A DNA stretch of 28,035 nucleotides from CAZMFZ01 sp964565665 (GCA_964565665.1 CAZMFZ010000036.1:1-28035), one strand, 5' to 3'. Positions 8,169 through 16,894 are shown, counted from the first letter of the stretch. Numbers and translations are program-made. Notes: a model not told the origin generated them from the letters alone.

Positions 8169-9386
8169 CTATATTAAAAGCAATAATCTGGAAGGGTCTT
8201 CGAGCATTTGTTTTACACGTACCAAGAAGCCTACCGATTCTTTACCATCTATTATTCTGTGGTCGTACGATAAAGCTACGTACATAATAGGGCGAACTAC
8301 CACTTCGCCACCCACCACTATGGCTCTTTCTACTATATTGTGCATACCCAGTATAGCTGATTGTGGGGCATTGATAATAGGCGTAGAAAGCATAGAACCA
8401 AACACACCACCATTGGTGATGGTAAAGGTGCCACCCGTCATTTCTTCAATCGTCAGTTTATTTTCTCTTGCTTTTTTAGCAAGGTTGGCAATGGCCGACT
8501 CTATTTCACTAAATCCCAATGTTTCAGCATTTCGCACTATGGGTACTACTAAGCCTTTAGGGGCAGAAACCGCAATTGAAATATCGCAGAAATCATTAAA
8601 AACGAGTTCTTCACCATCTATATAGGCATTTACCGCAGGGAAATCTTTCAAAGCCACACACACCGCTTTCACAAAAAACGACATAAAGCCTAACCCAATG
8701 CCATGTTTTTCTTTGAAGGCATCTTTGTATTTGCCTCTCAAATCCATTATGGGTTTCATGTCTACCTCATTGAAAGTAGTAAGCATGGCTGTCTCATTTT
8801 TTACTGCTATCAATCTTCTGGCAACAGTTTTACGAAGCGGAGTCATTTTTTCTCTTCTTTGCGATCGAGAACCTGCTGCCGATTTTGGAGCATCTTCTAC
8901 TGGCTTTAAAGTAGGAAGTGAATTTGGTTTTGATTGGGTATTTTGGGCATCGTCTTTGGTAATTCGGCCATCTATACCCGAGCCTTTTACAGCGGTGGCG
9001 TCTATGCCTTTTTCAGCCAATATTTTGCCTGCAGCTGGAGATGGTGTGCCACTTGCATAGCCGTCTTTTGATGGTTCGGCAACAGTGGCTGGCTTTGCAT
9101 CCGATTTGGGTGCTTCGGCTTTGGGAGTACTATCAGCAGCTCCTTTTCCATCTGTGTCAATAGAGCAAATAGGAGCACCAATAGCAAGTGTGTCGCCTGA
9201 TTTGGCTATTTGATGTAGAGTTCCAGCTTTTTCAGCAGTCAATTCAAAGGTGGCTTTATCCGACTCAAGCTCACAAATTATTTCATCTAATTTTACGAAT
9301 TCTCCATCCTTTTTCAACCAATTGGCTATGGTTACTTCGGTGATAGACTCGCCCACCGTTGGCACTTTCATTTCTATAACACTCAT
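8169..9386 (-). CDS. odhB: 2-oxoglutarate dehydrogenase E2, dihydrolipoyllysine-residue succinyltransferase
   Basis: About 405 residues. It transfers the succinyl group from lipoyl-lysine to CoA in the 2-oxoglutarate dehydrogenase complex of the TCA cycle. The start at 9386 (MSVIEMKVPTVGES) is the family N-terminus; the longer open frame overlaps the TerB gene and is rejected. The lipoyl domain is about 1-78 with the lipoylated Lys 44 in ELESDKATFE. An Ala/Pro/Lys linker follows, then the E3-binding domain (PSPAAGKILAEKGID ... GSGIDGRITKDD, about 116-147). The catalytic domain runs from about 180, with the active-site His and Asp in SYDHRIIDG. It ends with RLLLLI, usual for SucB/OdhB. The E1 subunit is not in the window. 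It lies 34 bases after the TerB-like gene on the same strand. Confidence 0.95.
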   Translation of the reverse strand: MSVIEMKVPTVGESITEVTIANWLKKDGEFVKLDEIICELESDKATFELTAEKAGTLHQIAKSGDTLAIGAPICSIDTDGKGAADSTPKAEAPKSDAKPATVAEPSKDGYASGTPSPAAGKILAEKGIDATAVKGSGIDGRITKDDAQNTQSKPNSLPTLKPVEDAPKSAAGSRSQRREKMTPLRKTVARRLIAVKNETAMLTTFNEVDMKPIMDLRGKYKDAFKEKHGIGLGFMSFFVKAVCVALKDFPAVNAYIDGEELVFNDFCDISIAVSAPKGLVVPIVRNAETLGFSEIESAIANLAKKARENKLTIEEMTGGTFTITNGGVFGSMLSTPIINAPQSAILGMHNIVERAIVVGGEVVVRPIMYVALSYDHRIIDGKESVGFLVRVKQMLEDPSRLLLLI

Positions 9387-9420
9387 TGCAGATTGCGTAT
9401 GGCTAATTTGGGTATATTTT

Positions 9421-9843
9421 TTATTTGATTGTTTTTGATAGTTCGGCTGCACGGGCATCGGTAAGCTCGAGTGCTTCCTGCAAGTCTTCCAGCAATTTGC
9501 GTTCGCTGCCTTGCACATTGCCATCTGCTAAAAATATTTCATACGCAGCTATGTAGCACTGTTCTTTTTGCACCGTATTCAATTTTGGAATCGCTTTTAT
9601 TATCAATGTGCCGCTACTAGAGCCCGCATCTTTATATAATTGAATCACTTTTTGATTGAGTGACCGCAAATCAGTACCTTTCAATAGGTCTTTTTTTGCC
9701 ACTATACTGTTCATAAATTCGATTTCTTCATCTGCAATATCGCCATCTACGGCTGCACAAGCGTATAAAATTGCGTAAAACGCCTCTTTCTCGTTAGCGA
9801 TATTTACATTCTTATCTTTGAATATGAAGTCGAATAAACCCAT
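9421..9843 (-). CDS. TerB-like (tellurite resistance TerB family) protein
   Basis: 140 residues, probably all-helical and cytoplasmic. Two acidic stretches match the TerB fold: AVDGDIADEEIEFM (about 31-44) and FLADGNVQGSERKLLEDL (about 104-121), the repeated 'a-DG.i...E' pattern that may bind a metal ion. No other ter gene is near, so tellurite resistance should not be assumed; many Bacteroidota carry stand-alone TerB proteins of unknown role. The ATG at 9843 gives MGLFDFIF, a common start for this family. It is the upstream gene of a probable pair with odhB. Confidence 0.75.
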   Translation of the reverse strand: MGLFDFIFKDKNVNIANEKEAFYAILYACAAVDGDIADEEIEFMNSIVAKKDLLKGTDLRSLNQKVIQLYKDAGSSSGTLIIKAIPKLNTVQKEQCYIAAYEIFLADGNVQGSERKLLEDLQEALELTDARAAELSKTIK

Positions 9844-9943
9844 GGTGCTATATTGATTTTGAGCGTAAAAAAGCGAAAATTAAAACTAATATAAAAGCTA
9901 TTTATTTATTTTCTTAAAGCAGAAAGCCAAAAACGATAATTAG

Positions 9944-9972
9944 TTGGTAAAGATATATAATTGTTATTTTTG
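9944..9972 (+). promoter_or_regulatory. Bacteroidota-type promoter for the 720-residue secreted protein
   Basis: TTG (9944-9946), 18 bases, then TATTTTTG (9965-9972) is an exact match to the Bacteroidota promoter consensus. Transcription would start near 9979, leaving a leader of about 50 bases before the ATG at 10030. Confidence 0.7.
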
Positions 9973-10029
9973 CAAAGGTAGTTGTCCGGTCACTATTTTT
10001 AGTATCTGTTTAATTTTATCAGAGTAAAA

Positions 10030-12192
10030 ATGAAATTCAAAAACATATTTTTATTGCCATTTCTGCTAGGTATGGCTTTTTTATCTTCAGCTCAAAAAAT
10101 AAAAGAAACATTAAAAGAGGGCTTTATAGATGAGTTGAGTTTGCGGATTGATACTTTAGTGTACACTTCTGAAAAAAACACTTTTGAATATCAAAAAGAG
10201 AAATATTTATTTTTCAAATCCATCACTAATCAAGATTTATTTGAACTCACTATTATTCCAAAGCAAGATACTTTAATTGAATCAATCAAAATGATTCACT
10301 CAAACGATTTTTTGTTGGTAGATTCCTTGAGGCATTTTAGCGAGCAATATTATAGAGCCAAAATTCGATTCAACGATTTAGACAATGCCAAATATCTCTC
10401 CCTTGTGTTTGTGATTCAACTTAAAACTGGCAAATCTATCAATCAAGAATATAAATTATTTCCTTATAAAGACACTTATATCTCTTACGATGTTGAGCCT
10501 ATGGATTTATTTTTGGATGAAGAAAAAGTAATCGAAATGCCTAGCCAAAATGTATATAATATAAGGATAGACAATGATTTCTCTGAGCTTAATGACTATG
10601 AAATTAAGCTTGGTCAGGCCGTAAATACACTTAAAATCAATATCAAACCCAAAGTGTTGGGCAACAAATCGCTCACTTTGAAGCTCAAAACCTTGAAGCC
10701 ATTTGTAAATGCACAAAACGAATTGAGTTTTGATTTGCCACACATAAAAATTAAGTTCAATGTAAAACCCAATCGAATAGATTATATCAATCCCGAAAAG
10801 TTCACTGTGTATTTCAATCCCGATTTTAAAGCGGCAGACGACATTCAGTTTGATTTGAATCGAAATATGGGCCTTAGAAAAACTTACCGCATTGAAGATC
10901 AGCAGGAGACAGGCGGAAATCTGATAGCAGAAATTTTCACCCAATCTCAACTTGTGAATAGCAATAAAGTACTTTGTAAAATACGCACTTTCGCTCTCCA
11001 CAGGGTAAATGAAGGCTACTTATACATTAAAGATGGCGACAAAACCCGATTCCTCACCAATTTTAATATCATTGAAAAACCCAGAATTGATGAAATCGCA
11101 ATAATGCACGATGGTGAAGATTGGACTGGAAATCTAGGTGTGTACCCAGGAGAAAAATTTGAGGTGAGAATAAAAGGCACGGGGCTGCAGCAATCGAGCT
11201 TGCAATTTGAAGGAATAGAAAATGTGATTCGCGATACCACAAGGCTTTCAGACGAAGTGGCATTTTTCATAGTGAAAGTACCTGTAAGTTTGCCCAAAAA
11301 GAAAGTAAATGTTTTCTTAAATAAAAGAAGTACAGAATATTCTCTTTTGATAAAGGAATACCAGCTGCCTACAGATTTTGACTTTATAATTGTGAATTAT
11401 GATGGGGAAAAAAATATTCCGCTCAATTCAGATGCATTCAATAAACCTATTTTTTACGATGGCAATATAAAAGATATAAATTTCGTATTTGACCCATCAA
11501 AAATAGATGAAAACGGCAAGCTTAATGGAAAACAATATTTTGACATTGAAATCAAAATATTCAATAGCAAAAATGACTTGGTAGAAATGCAAAACCTAAA
11601 CAACCTTGCCATTGTGCCAAGTGATAACTCGCCTAGAAGTGCTTTTTACGATTCAAAAGATGCTAGATTTCTCCCCATAAGTATCAACGATTTCCTAGTA
11701 CACAAAACCTATACTTTCGACCCATTTACCCAAATAATTATAAGTGTAAAGCACAACGATTTGAAGCATGGTGCCAATGGCTACACCCGCAAGCTCAAGC
11801 TTATTATCAAAAAGAAATACAATTTAGATGTGCAAGTATCTTTTCCGGCCGGGCTTTTGCTTTATAAATTTGGCGATACTACAAGTGTGGAGAGTAAATT
11901 TAAAAATCTATCAGGTATAAGTATTGCCTTTATTGCCCAACTTCAATTTTACGATGAAAACAATGTGAATAAATTTAAGCCATACAGTATAGGTGCGGGT
12001 TTTATAGCTTTCGATGCCTTTAACTTTAGCCAGAATAGTGCCAATAGAGATTTGGGAGTTGTGGCATTGGGAACGCTTACTCCACTGCAAAGAGGCAAAC
12101 TAAGCATTCCTTTGTATTTGGGTGGGGGCTATCTCATCAATCAAGACGATTGGTTTTTACTCTTCGGGCCTGGTTTGCGGTTTAGTTTTTAG
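10030..12192 (+). CDS. Secreted protein of unknown function, 720 residues
   Basis: I do not recognise a named family. Residues 1-22 (MKFKNIFLLPFLLGMAFLSS plus AQ) form a signal peptide. The middle is rich in beta-strand-like, Lys/Asp/Asn-rich sequence without obvious repeats, consistent with several immunoglobulin-like or other beta domains. The last ~110 residues alternate glycine and aromatic residues (SIGAGFIAFDAFNF, PLYLGGGYLI) and end in FGPGLRFSF. This resembles the end of an outer-membrane beta-barrel or a barrel-like domain. There is no T9SS sorting domain. An envelope location with the C-terminus in or at the outer membrane is likely. It has its own strong promoter and terminator, so it is monocistronic. 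A role in cell-envelope structure or surface attachment is possible but not shown. Confidence 0.8.
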   Translation: MKFKNIFLLPFLLGMAFLSSAQKIKETLKEGFIDELSLRIDTLVYTSEKNTFEYQKEKYLFFKSITNQDLFELTIIPKQDTLIESIKMIHSNDFLLVDSLRHFSEQYYRAKIRFNDLDNAKYLSLVFVIQLKTGKSINQEYKLFPYKDTYISYDVEPMDLFLDEEKVIEMPSQNVYNIRIDNDFSELNDYEIKLGQAVNTLKINIKPKVLGNKSLTLKLKTLKPFVNAQNELSFDLPHIKIKFNVKPNRIDYINPEKFTVYFNPDFKAADDIQFDLNRNMGLRKTYRIEDQQETGGNLIAEIFTQSQLVNSNKVLCKIRTFALHRVNEGYLYIKDGDKTRFLTNFNIIEKPRIDEIAIMHDGEDWTGNLGVYPGEKFEVRIKGTGLQQSSLQFEGIENVIRDTTRLSDEVAFFIVKVPVSLPKKKVNVFLNKRSTEYSLLIKEYQLPTDFDFIIVNYDGEKNIPLNSDAFNKPIFYDGNIKDINFVFDPSKIDENGKLNGKQYFDIEIKIFNSKNDLVEMQNLNNLAIVPSDNSPRSAFYDSKDARFLPISINDFLVHKTYTFDPFTQIIISVKHNDLKHGANGYTRKLKLIIKKKYNLDVQVSFPAGLLLYKFGDTTSVESKFKNLSGISIAFIAQLQFYDENNVNKFKPYSIGAGFIAFDAFNFSQNSANRDLGVVALGTLTPLQRGKLSIPLYLGGGYLINQDDWFLLFGPGLRFSF

Positions 12193-12202
12193 TGTAAACT
12201 AA

Positions 12203-12228
12203 AAATGCCCCAACTAATTAGGGCATTT
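12203..12228. terminator. Intrinsic terminator between convergent genes
   Basis: AAATGCCC (12203-12210) pairs with GGGCATTT (12221-12228) around a 10-base loop, 11 bases after the stop of the 720-residue gene. GAGTTTTATTG follows on the plus strand. It probably also serves the convergent response-regulator gene. Confidence 0.65.
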
Positions 12229-12250
12229 GAGTTTTATTGTGGGCAGAGGA

Positions 12251-12655
12251 TTATAACAGTGTCTCTATTTTTTTCAAAGCATCGCTTGTAAGTGGCTTTA
12301 CCACATAATTTACCACATACTGATTGTCTACAATTCTATCAATATCTCTTTTATTGTCAGAACTTGAGAGAATTACAATTCTTGCTTTCGATTTTACAAG
12401 TTCGGGAAAGCTTTCAAATTCGAATAAAAATACAAAGCCATCTACAAAGGGCATATTGATGTCCAGAAATATAACATCGGGTATAGCTTCTTCATTCTCG
12501 CTGTTGTTACGGAGATATTCTAAGGCACTGGAACCGGAATCCATGGCAATCACACGGTCGGCAAAGCCTGTCATCTCAATTATTTTCTCGCTAATGAAAT
12601 TATCAGTCTCGTTATCATCTACGAGCATTACAAGTCCTACTTTGGCATCTACCAT
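12251..12655 (-). CDS. Stand-alone receiver-domain response regulator (CheY-like)
   Basis: 134 residues from the ATG at 12655 (MVDAKVGLVMLVDDNETDNF). A TTG nine codons upstream is possible but less likely. It is a single receiver domain: acidic pair DD (about 13-14), phospho-acceptor Asp 65 in IFLDINMP, the conserved hydroxyl position in ILSSSD, and Lys 120 in VVKPLT. There is no output domain, so it should act by protein-protein contact or as a phosphate carrier, like CheY or Rcp1. It is convergent with the 720-residue gene and divergent from the pentapeptide and histidine-kinase genes. The nearby kinase (13692-15107) is a possible partner, but only by proximity. Confidence 0.88.
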   Translation of the reverse strand: MVDAKVGLVMLVDDNETDNFISEKIIEMTGFADRVIAMDSGSSALEYLRNNSENEEAIPDVIFLDINMPFVDGFVFLFEFESFPELVKSKARIVILSSSDNKRDIDRIVDNQYVVNYVVKPLTSDALKKIETLL

Positions 12656-12792
12656 ATCGTGGTTACGGAAATTTTCAACCAAATAAAGTATTATATCTCA
12701 AATACTCAAATTAAAATTACGAAAACTACAGATTGTGGAAAAATGGCAAAAAATTTTTACGGAAATATTTATCATTTTCATACCTTAGGCAA

Positions 12793-13659
12793 ATGAATTG
12801 GAAAAAGAATTGGAAATTGTTCTTGCACGGATTGCGAAGCGTAACTGAAAGACAGTTATTAACAACTACCATAGTATTGGTTTTGGTGTCTGCGGTAGTG
12901 TTTTCATTAAGTTTGCCTCACTACAATGGACACGTAAATTATTTTTATGAAAACTTGCTTGTAGAGGCACACGGCATGATTTTCGATTTACTCGTAATTG
13001 GTATTTTATTGGTTTGGCTTAATAAAGTAGGTGAAAAACGGTTGAGAGTAAGGCGATATCAAGAGGAAATTGATGATTTTCGCCACTGGATAAATGATGA
13101 GGCCAGCTTTAGAATTGCAGGCGATATTAAGAGGCTAAATAAAGATGGTATTTTCACTATAGATTTGTACAACTGCCATTTGAAGAACGTAAACCTCAAT
13201 TATGTGAACCTTACAAACTCAAACATGAACTATATAAATTTGGAAGATTCATCGCTTCAGAATGCCACAATGGTAAATGTGCGTCTCAATCAGGCCAACC
13301 TGCAAAATGTGAAACTGCAAGGCACAAAAATGAAAAATGCACAATTGAGTGGGGCAAATTTGCAATTTTCAACTCCAATTAAAGCTGATTTAACAGGCAG
13401 CAATTTGATAAAAGCCAAGCTTAACGGGGCAGTGATGATAGATTGTATATTGGTCGACTCGATGGTGGCAGGTGCCGATTTCACCGATGCCAATCTTTTT
13501 AAAACTGATTTTACGGGTGCAAAAGGCCTTACTGCCGAGCAATTGAGCAAAGCGCGCAGCATTCACATGGCTATTATCGACCCTGAAATTGAGGCCAAAG
13601 TAAAAGAATTGGCTCCTCATTTATTCAACCATTCCAATTCGAAGGCGGCAGCAAACTAG
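12793..13659 (+). CDS. Membrane-anchored pentapeptide-repeat protein
   Basis: 288 residues from the ATG at 12793; a TTG 60 bases upstream would add an unlikely 20 residues. Two membrane helices lie at about 22-42 (LTTTIVLVLVSAVVFSLSL) and 60-76 (GMIFDLLVIGILLVWL). A charged linker follows, then roughly 120 residues of tandem A(D/N)LXX-like repeats such as NVNLNYVNLTNSNMNYINLE and ADFTDANLFKTDFTGAKGL. These form a right-handed quadrilateral beta-helix. With both helices N-terminal, the beta-helix most likely faces the cytoplasm. Its function is unknown; some soluble pentapeptide proteins bind gyrase, but a membrane-tethered one need not. It lies 32 bases upstream of the histidine kinase, so the two may be co-transcribed. 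Confidence 0.88.
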   Translation: MNWKKNWKLFLHGLRSVTERQLLTTTIVLVLVSAVVFSLSLPHYNGHVNYFYENLLVEAHGMIFDLLVIGILLVWLNKVGEKRLRVRRYQEEIDDFRHWINDEASFRIAGDIKRLNKDGIFTIDLYNCHLKNVNLNYVNLTNSNMNYINLEDSSLQNATMVNVRLNQANLQNVKLQGTKMKNAQLSGANLQFSTPIKADLTGSNLIKAKLNGAVMIDCILVDSMVAGADFTDANLFKTDFTGAKGLTAEQLSKARSIHMAIIDPEIEAKVKELAPHLFNHSNSKAAAN

Positions 13660-13691
13660 AGACTAGCATCAGAAATATTGCAAAGTAAAAT

Positions 13692-15107
13692 ATGAAAATC
13701 CGCATACAATTGACTTTGCTATTTGGTCTGGTGGTTGCGGCAATTTTATTGTTGTTCTCGTTTTCTATATTTTATTTTTATTCGCTATTCAGAGAAATTG
13801 AATTCTTTGAACGCTTACGTGGTAAAGCCCAAGAAACCGTAGAGTTGCTCACCGAAATTAAAACCATTGATGAGAATATTCTAAAAATCATCGATAAGCA
13901 CGATCTCACCACATTATATGGTGAAGAAGTGATATTGTACGACTACGACCTAAATCTACTCTATAAAAGTGGAGAGGAATTTGTGAATTTTCCAGCTTCG
14001 TTTCTGTCAAATATTAAATCACGAAAAGAACTTAGACTTAGAAATGAAAACCGTGAAACCATTGGCATAAAGATAGATGATGTAGGCAAAGAATACATTG
14101 TAATTGTATCGGCTATCGATAATTTTGGCTATCAGAAAATCAATAATCTGATACTTATCTTATCAATTGGCTTTGTTACAGGTGTGGTTTTAGCTTTTAT
14201 TATTGGCTTTTATTATTCGGAAAATGCTTTGAAACCTATAGCAGATGTGGTGCAGCAAGTAGCTAAAATTACAGTTTCTAGACTTAATTTGCGGGTAAAT
14301 GAGGGGAATGGGAAAGACGAAATAGCCCAATTGGCTAAAACATTCAATCGTATGCTGGTGCGGCTGGAGGAGGCATTTGCCATGCAGAAAACTTTTGTTT
14401 CGAATGCTTCGCACGAGCTTCGCACACCCATGACTACCATAGTGGGAGAGATAGAAGTAACGCTTATGCAAAAGCGTTCCGCAGAAGAATATGAAAAAGT
14501 GCTTTCATCAATACTAGACGAAACCCGCAACCTCACTAATATGACCAACGGATTGCTTGAGTTGGCAAAGGTGAGTGCTACTGACAATACTTTCAAACAA
14601 GAAGCATTGAGAATTGATGAGTTAATATGGGCCAGCCGTTCTGACCTTGCAAAAAAGAATCCAGAATATTATGTAAAAGTAGATTTTCAAAATTTTCCCG
14701 AAGAAGAGCAGCCGCTTTATATAAGAGGCAATACCAATTTGCTAAAAACAGCATTTTTGAATTTGATGGAAAACGCCTGCAAATTTTCCAAAAGTCAAAC
14801 GGCCGAAGTATTGGTTGTTTTATTCTTCAACAAAGTGCAAATATTAGTGATGGATAATGGCGTTGGCGTTCCCAAGGATGATATCCCCTATATTTTCCAA
14901 CCTTTTTACCGCTCTATCAAAACAAGGTCGGTTTCAGGGTATGGCATTGGCTTATCACTGGTTGAGAAAATAATCTGGCTTCACAAAGGAATTATTGAGG
15001 TAAATTCAGTAGAGAATGTAGGCACCATATTCTCAGTCGTATTATTTAAGGAAGATAATTTTAAATTAAATAATACTGCTAGTCAGCTGAATATGAGTTT
15101 TGATTAA
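13692..15107 (+). CDS. Membrane sensor histidine kinase
   Basis: 471 residues. Helix 1 (about 7-30) and helix 2 (about 151-175) enclose a ~120-residue periplasmic sensor region. A HAMP linker follows (about 177-230, ENALKPIADVVQQVAK). The phospho-accepting His 241 is in the H-box NASHELRTPMTT. The ATP-binding domain shows the N-box NLMENACKFS (Asn 361), the G1 box DNGVGVP (Asp 388) and the G2 box GYGIGLSLVEKI (about 416-427). All catalytic elements are intact. No DNA-binding response regulator lies next to it, which is unusual for this class. The closest receiver protein is the single-domain one at 12251-12655 on the other strand. The stimulus is unknown. It is probably co-transcribed with the pentapeptide gene. 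Confidence 0.93.
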   Translation: MKIRIQLTLLFGLVVAAILLLFSFSIFYFYSLFREIEFFERLRGKAQETVELLTEIKTIDENILKIIDKHDLTTLYGEEVILYDYDLNLLYKSGEEFVNFPASFLSNIKSRKELRLRNENRETIGIKIDDVGKEYIVIVSAIDNFGYQKINNLILILSIGFVTGVVLAFIIGFYYSENALKPIADVVQQVAKITVSRLNLRVNEGNGKDEIAQLAKTFNRMLVRLEEAFAMQKTFVSNASHELRTPMTTIVGEIEVTLMQKRSAEEYEKVLSSILDETRNLTNMTNGLLELAKVSATDNTFKQEALRIDELIWASRSDLAKKNPEYYVKVDFQNFPEEEQPLYIRGNTNLLKTAFLNLMENACKFSKSQTAEVLVVLFFNKVQILVMDNGVGVPKDDIPYIFQPFYRSIKTRSVSGYGIGLSLVEKIIWLHKGIIEVNSVENVGTIFSVVLFKEDNFKLNNTASQLNMSFD

Positions 15108-15114
15108 CAGAATG

Positions 15115-15246
15115 CTACACTTTCGATTTCTTTCTCAAGCCTTCACTGCACTATTTTTCCTCTTCCCAATCTCGCTCCCATTTTTTTCTCCAAGTAAAAT
15201 CACGGTTGCAAATAGGACAAGTTTTGGTGGGAAGTTGCCGTTTTTT
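15115..15246 (-). pseudogene. DUF2256 zinc-ribbon-like small protein, nonsense-interrupted
   Basis: The minus strand reads KKRQLPTKTCPICNRDFTWR, KKWERDWEEEK, a TAG at 15153-15151, then CSEGLRKKSKV and a second stop. DUF2256 proteins are about 40-50 residues with the pattern LP.KtC..C.rpF.WRkKW.rdW.eV.YCS..CR. The TAG falls exactly on the expected Tyr, and the last Cys of the CxxxC pair is replaced by Leu. No ATG precedes the conserved part in frame. The gene therefore looks decayed. DUF2256 genes are often found beside cryptochrome/photolyase genes, but none is present here. Confidence 0.65.
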
Positions 15247-15350
15247 AAGCCTGTTAAGTCCGCAATGAATAGTAGTACCTTTGATATGAATCTTTACCCC
15301 AATCTTTATGTTTTTATAAGTTAATCGTGTTCTACATCATTACTCATTAT

Positions 15351-15379
15351 AAATCCGTAGTCGAAAAGACTACGGATTT
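15351..15379. terminator. Hairpin downstream of the T9SS surface-protein gene
   Basis: AAATCCGTAGTC (15351-15362) is exactly complementary to 15368-15379, with a five-base loop (GAAAA on the plus strand). It lies 14 bases beyond the stop of the minus-strand surface-protein gene. No long T-run follows on either strand. Confidence 0.65.
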
Positions 15380-15392
15380 GGGGCATAAAATT

Positions 15393-16736
15393 TCATGCCC
15401 TTTCAAGGGATGGAAAAGGTTGTTCTTTTATCAATTTTATGTATTGCTTGCCATTAGCTATCAATATATAAATACCTGAAGGTAGAAAAGAAACATCCAA
15501 TTGATTAATAGCTATATCGCTTTTGTACATCACATTGCCTGTGATGTTAGTAATGGCTACTGTAGCTTCTCTGTCTATATATAGCATTCCAGTTACAGGG
15601 TTGGGGTAAACATTCAGTTTTTCAACCTTAGCATTGCCCGCATAAATACTGGAAATAGCTCCTAAATCAATGGTTGTGTCTTTTATACTTACACCTCCAT
15701 TGCCATCTGTAACTTCCAAAGAAATTGCAAAGCTCCCCAAAGCAGTGAAATTGAATTGGAATTCAGCAGTAGTGTACGTTTTTGATTGGAATGTCCATTT
15801 GTATTTGAGAATGTCTCCATCACTCTTAACAGAATTCAGCCCACTAAAGGTAGCGGTGATAGGCAATTGATTAGATGAACCTTTGAATACTATACTAGCA
15901 ACGGGTGCAAAGTTGGTTTGTGCTGTAAATACCATAGGCATTGGCAAATTACCACTCTGATCAGCTGCTCTCACACCTATTTGGTATATGGTTCCGGCTG
16001 ACAGCCCTGTTATGGTTCTTGTAGTACCAGAAACCTGATATGTATCGAAGCCTATACCATTTACTGAAATTATATACCCACTTACGGAATTATTGTCAAT
16101 AGCTCAGGCAAAGGTCACTACCAAAGCCGTGCTTTTTCTTTCAATAGTTCCAAAATTGGTAGGAGGGGTTGGGGGCATAGGGTCTGAAGTAACCGTAACG
16201 TTAACTTACACAAATTCACTTCTCAAATCGCGATTATCTACAACGCGTAGCGAGACAGTATACACCCCAGCTATAGTATATATTTGGGTGGCGGAATTGG
16301 CTAATACACTATTTCCATTACCCAAATCCCAATCGTAGCCAAGTACAAAATCACCTGAGTCTGTATCTGGGTTGCTTGAACCTGTGCTGTTAAAATTTAC
16401 CGTAAGTGGTGCAGTGCCTGAAAATACTTCTGCATTCAGCACAGCGGTGGGCTTGCGATTGGTGATTACATTGATAGCTGCTGGCCCAGATTCGTTACCT
16501 ACAAAATCAACTGCGGTTACCGAAACTGTGTTTGATGATCCTTCGGTTAGCCCTATAAGTTGATAAGTAGTTTCGGTAATGAGTCTAGTATTTAATTTGA
16601 TTCCATTATTATACAAATTGTATCCCCAAACAATTAAATTATCCAAAGCCTCGTTCCACGAAAGGTAAAATCCATCATCTTTGATTTGAGATACTAAGAT
16701 ACCTAAAACAGAATACCGAAGTTTACAGGAAGGAGT
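15393..16736 (-). pseudogene. FN3/PKD surface protein with T9SS sorting domain, 5'-truncated and with internal stops
   Basis: One frame runs the whole way and encodes, in order: an FN3 domain (GFYLSWNEALDNLIVWGYNL...), a PKD domain (APLTVNFNSTGSSNPDTDSG ... GVYTVSLRVVDN), a second FN3 domain (SGYIISVNG ... LSAGTIYQIGVRAADQSGN), a second PKD-like domain (...FAISLEVTDGNGGVSI), and a type A T9SS C-terminal domain (LNVYPNPVTGMLYID ... LPSGIYILIANGKQYIKLI). Two stops interrupt it: TAA at 16208-16206 and TGA at 16106-16104. The TGA falls on the expected Trp of an FN3 strand (VVTFA-W-AIDN). No start or signal peptide is found; recognisable homology fades near 16700, so the catalytic or adhesive N-terminal part has been lost. 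In an intact protein the C-terminal domain would direct secretion across the outer membrane by T9SS. Confidence 0.85.
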
Positions 16737-16820
16737 TCAAGTAAGTGCTAAAAAGGTTCATTTTCTTGCAAGTGGAGGCTACACTCTATTGCTTTCTTTG
16801 CTGCAGAGTGTGCCACTGAA

Positions 16821-16894
16821 TGCAGCAATCAGTAGGTGACTATGCAGCATTCATTTGAAGATTATGCTGCATAGTGTCGAAGATTATGCAGCAT
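16821..16894. repeat. Cluster of ATGCAGCAT inverted and direct repeats
   Basis: ACTATGCAGCAT (16839-16850) is exactly complementary to ATGCTGCATAGT (16864-16875). A third copy, ATGCAGCAT, is at 16886-16894, and a partial one (TGCAGCA) at 16821-16827. GAAGATTATGC(T/A)GCAT occurs as a direct repeat at 16857-16872 and 16879-16894 with one mismatch. It lies in the gap where the surface-protein gene is truncated. No repeat-spacer regularity of a CRISPR array is present. Confidence 0.6.

Noticed and set aside
8698..9060. 120-codon plus-strand frame
   Set aside because: Antisense shadow of odhB.
9387..9524. N-terminal extension of odhB by 46 residues
   Set aside because: The extension overlaps the TerB-like gene in another frame, and the lipoyl domain starts right after the ATG at 9386.
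9421..9843. Tellurite resistance locus
   Set aside because: Only a stand-alone TerB-like gene is present; no terC, terD, terZ or other ter genes are nearby.
16720..16840. Plus-strand frame EYRSLQEGVQVSAKKVHFLA, resembling a repeat-containing secreted protein
   Set aside because: Short, no start, and overlapping the truncated end of the surface-protein frame. I could not support it as a gene.
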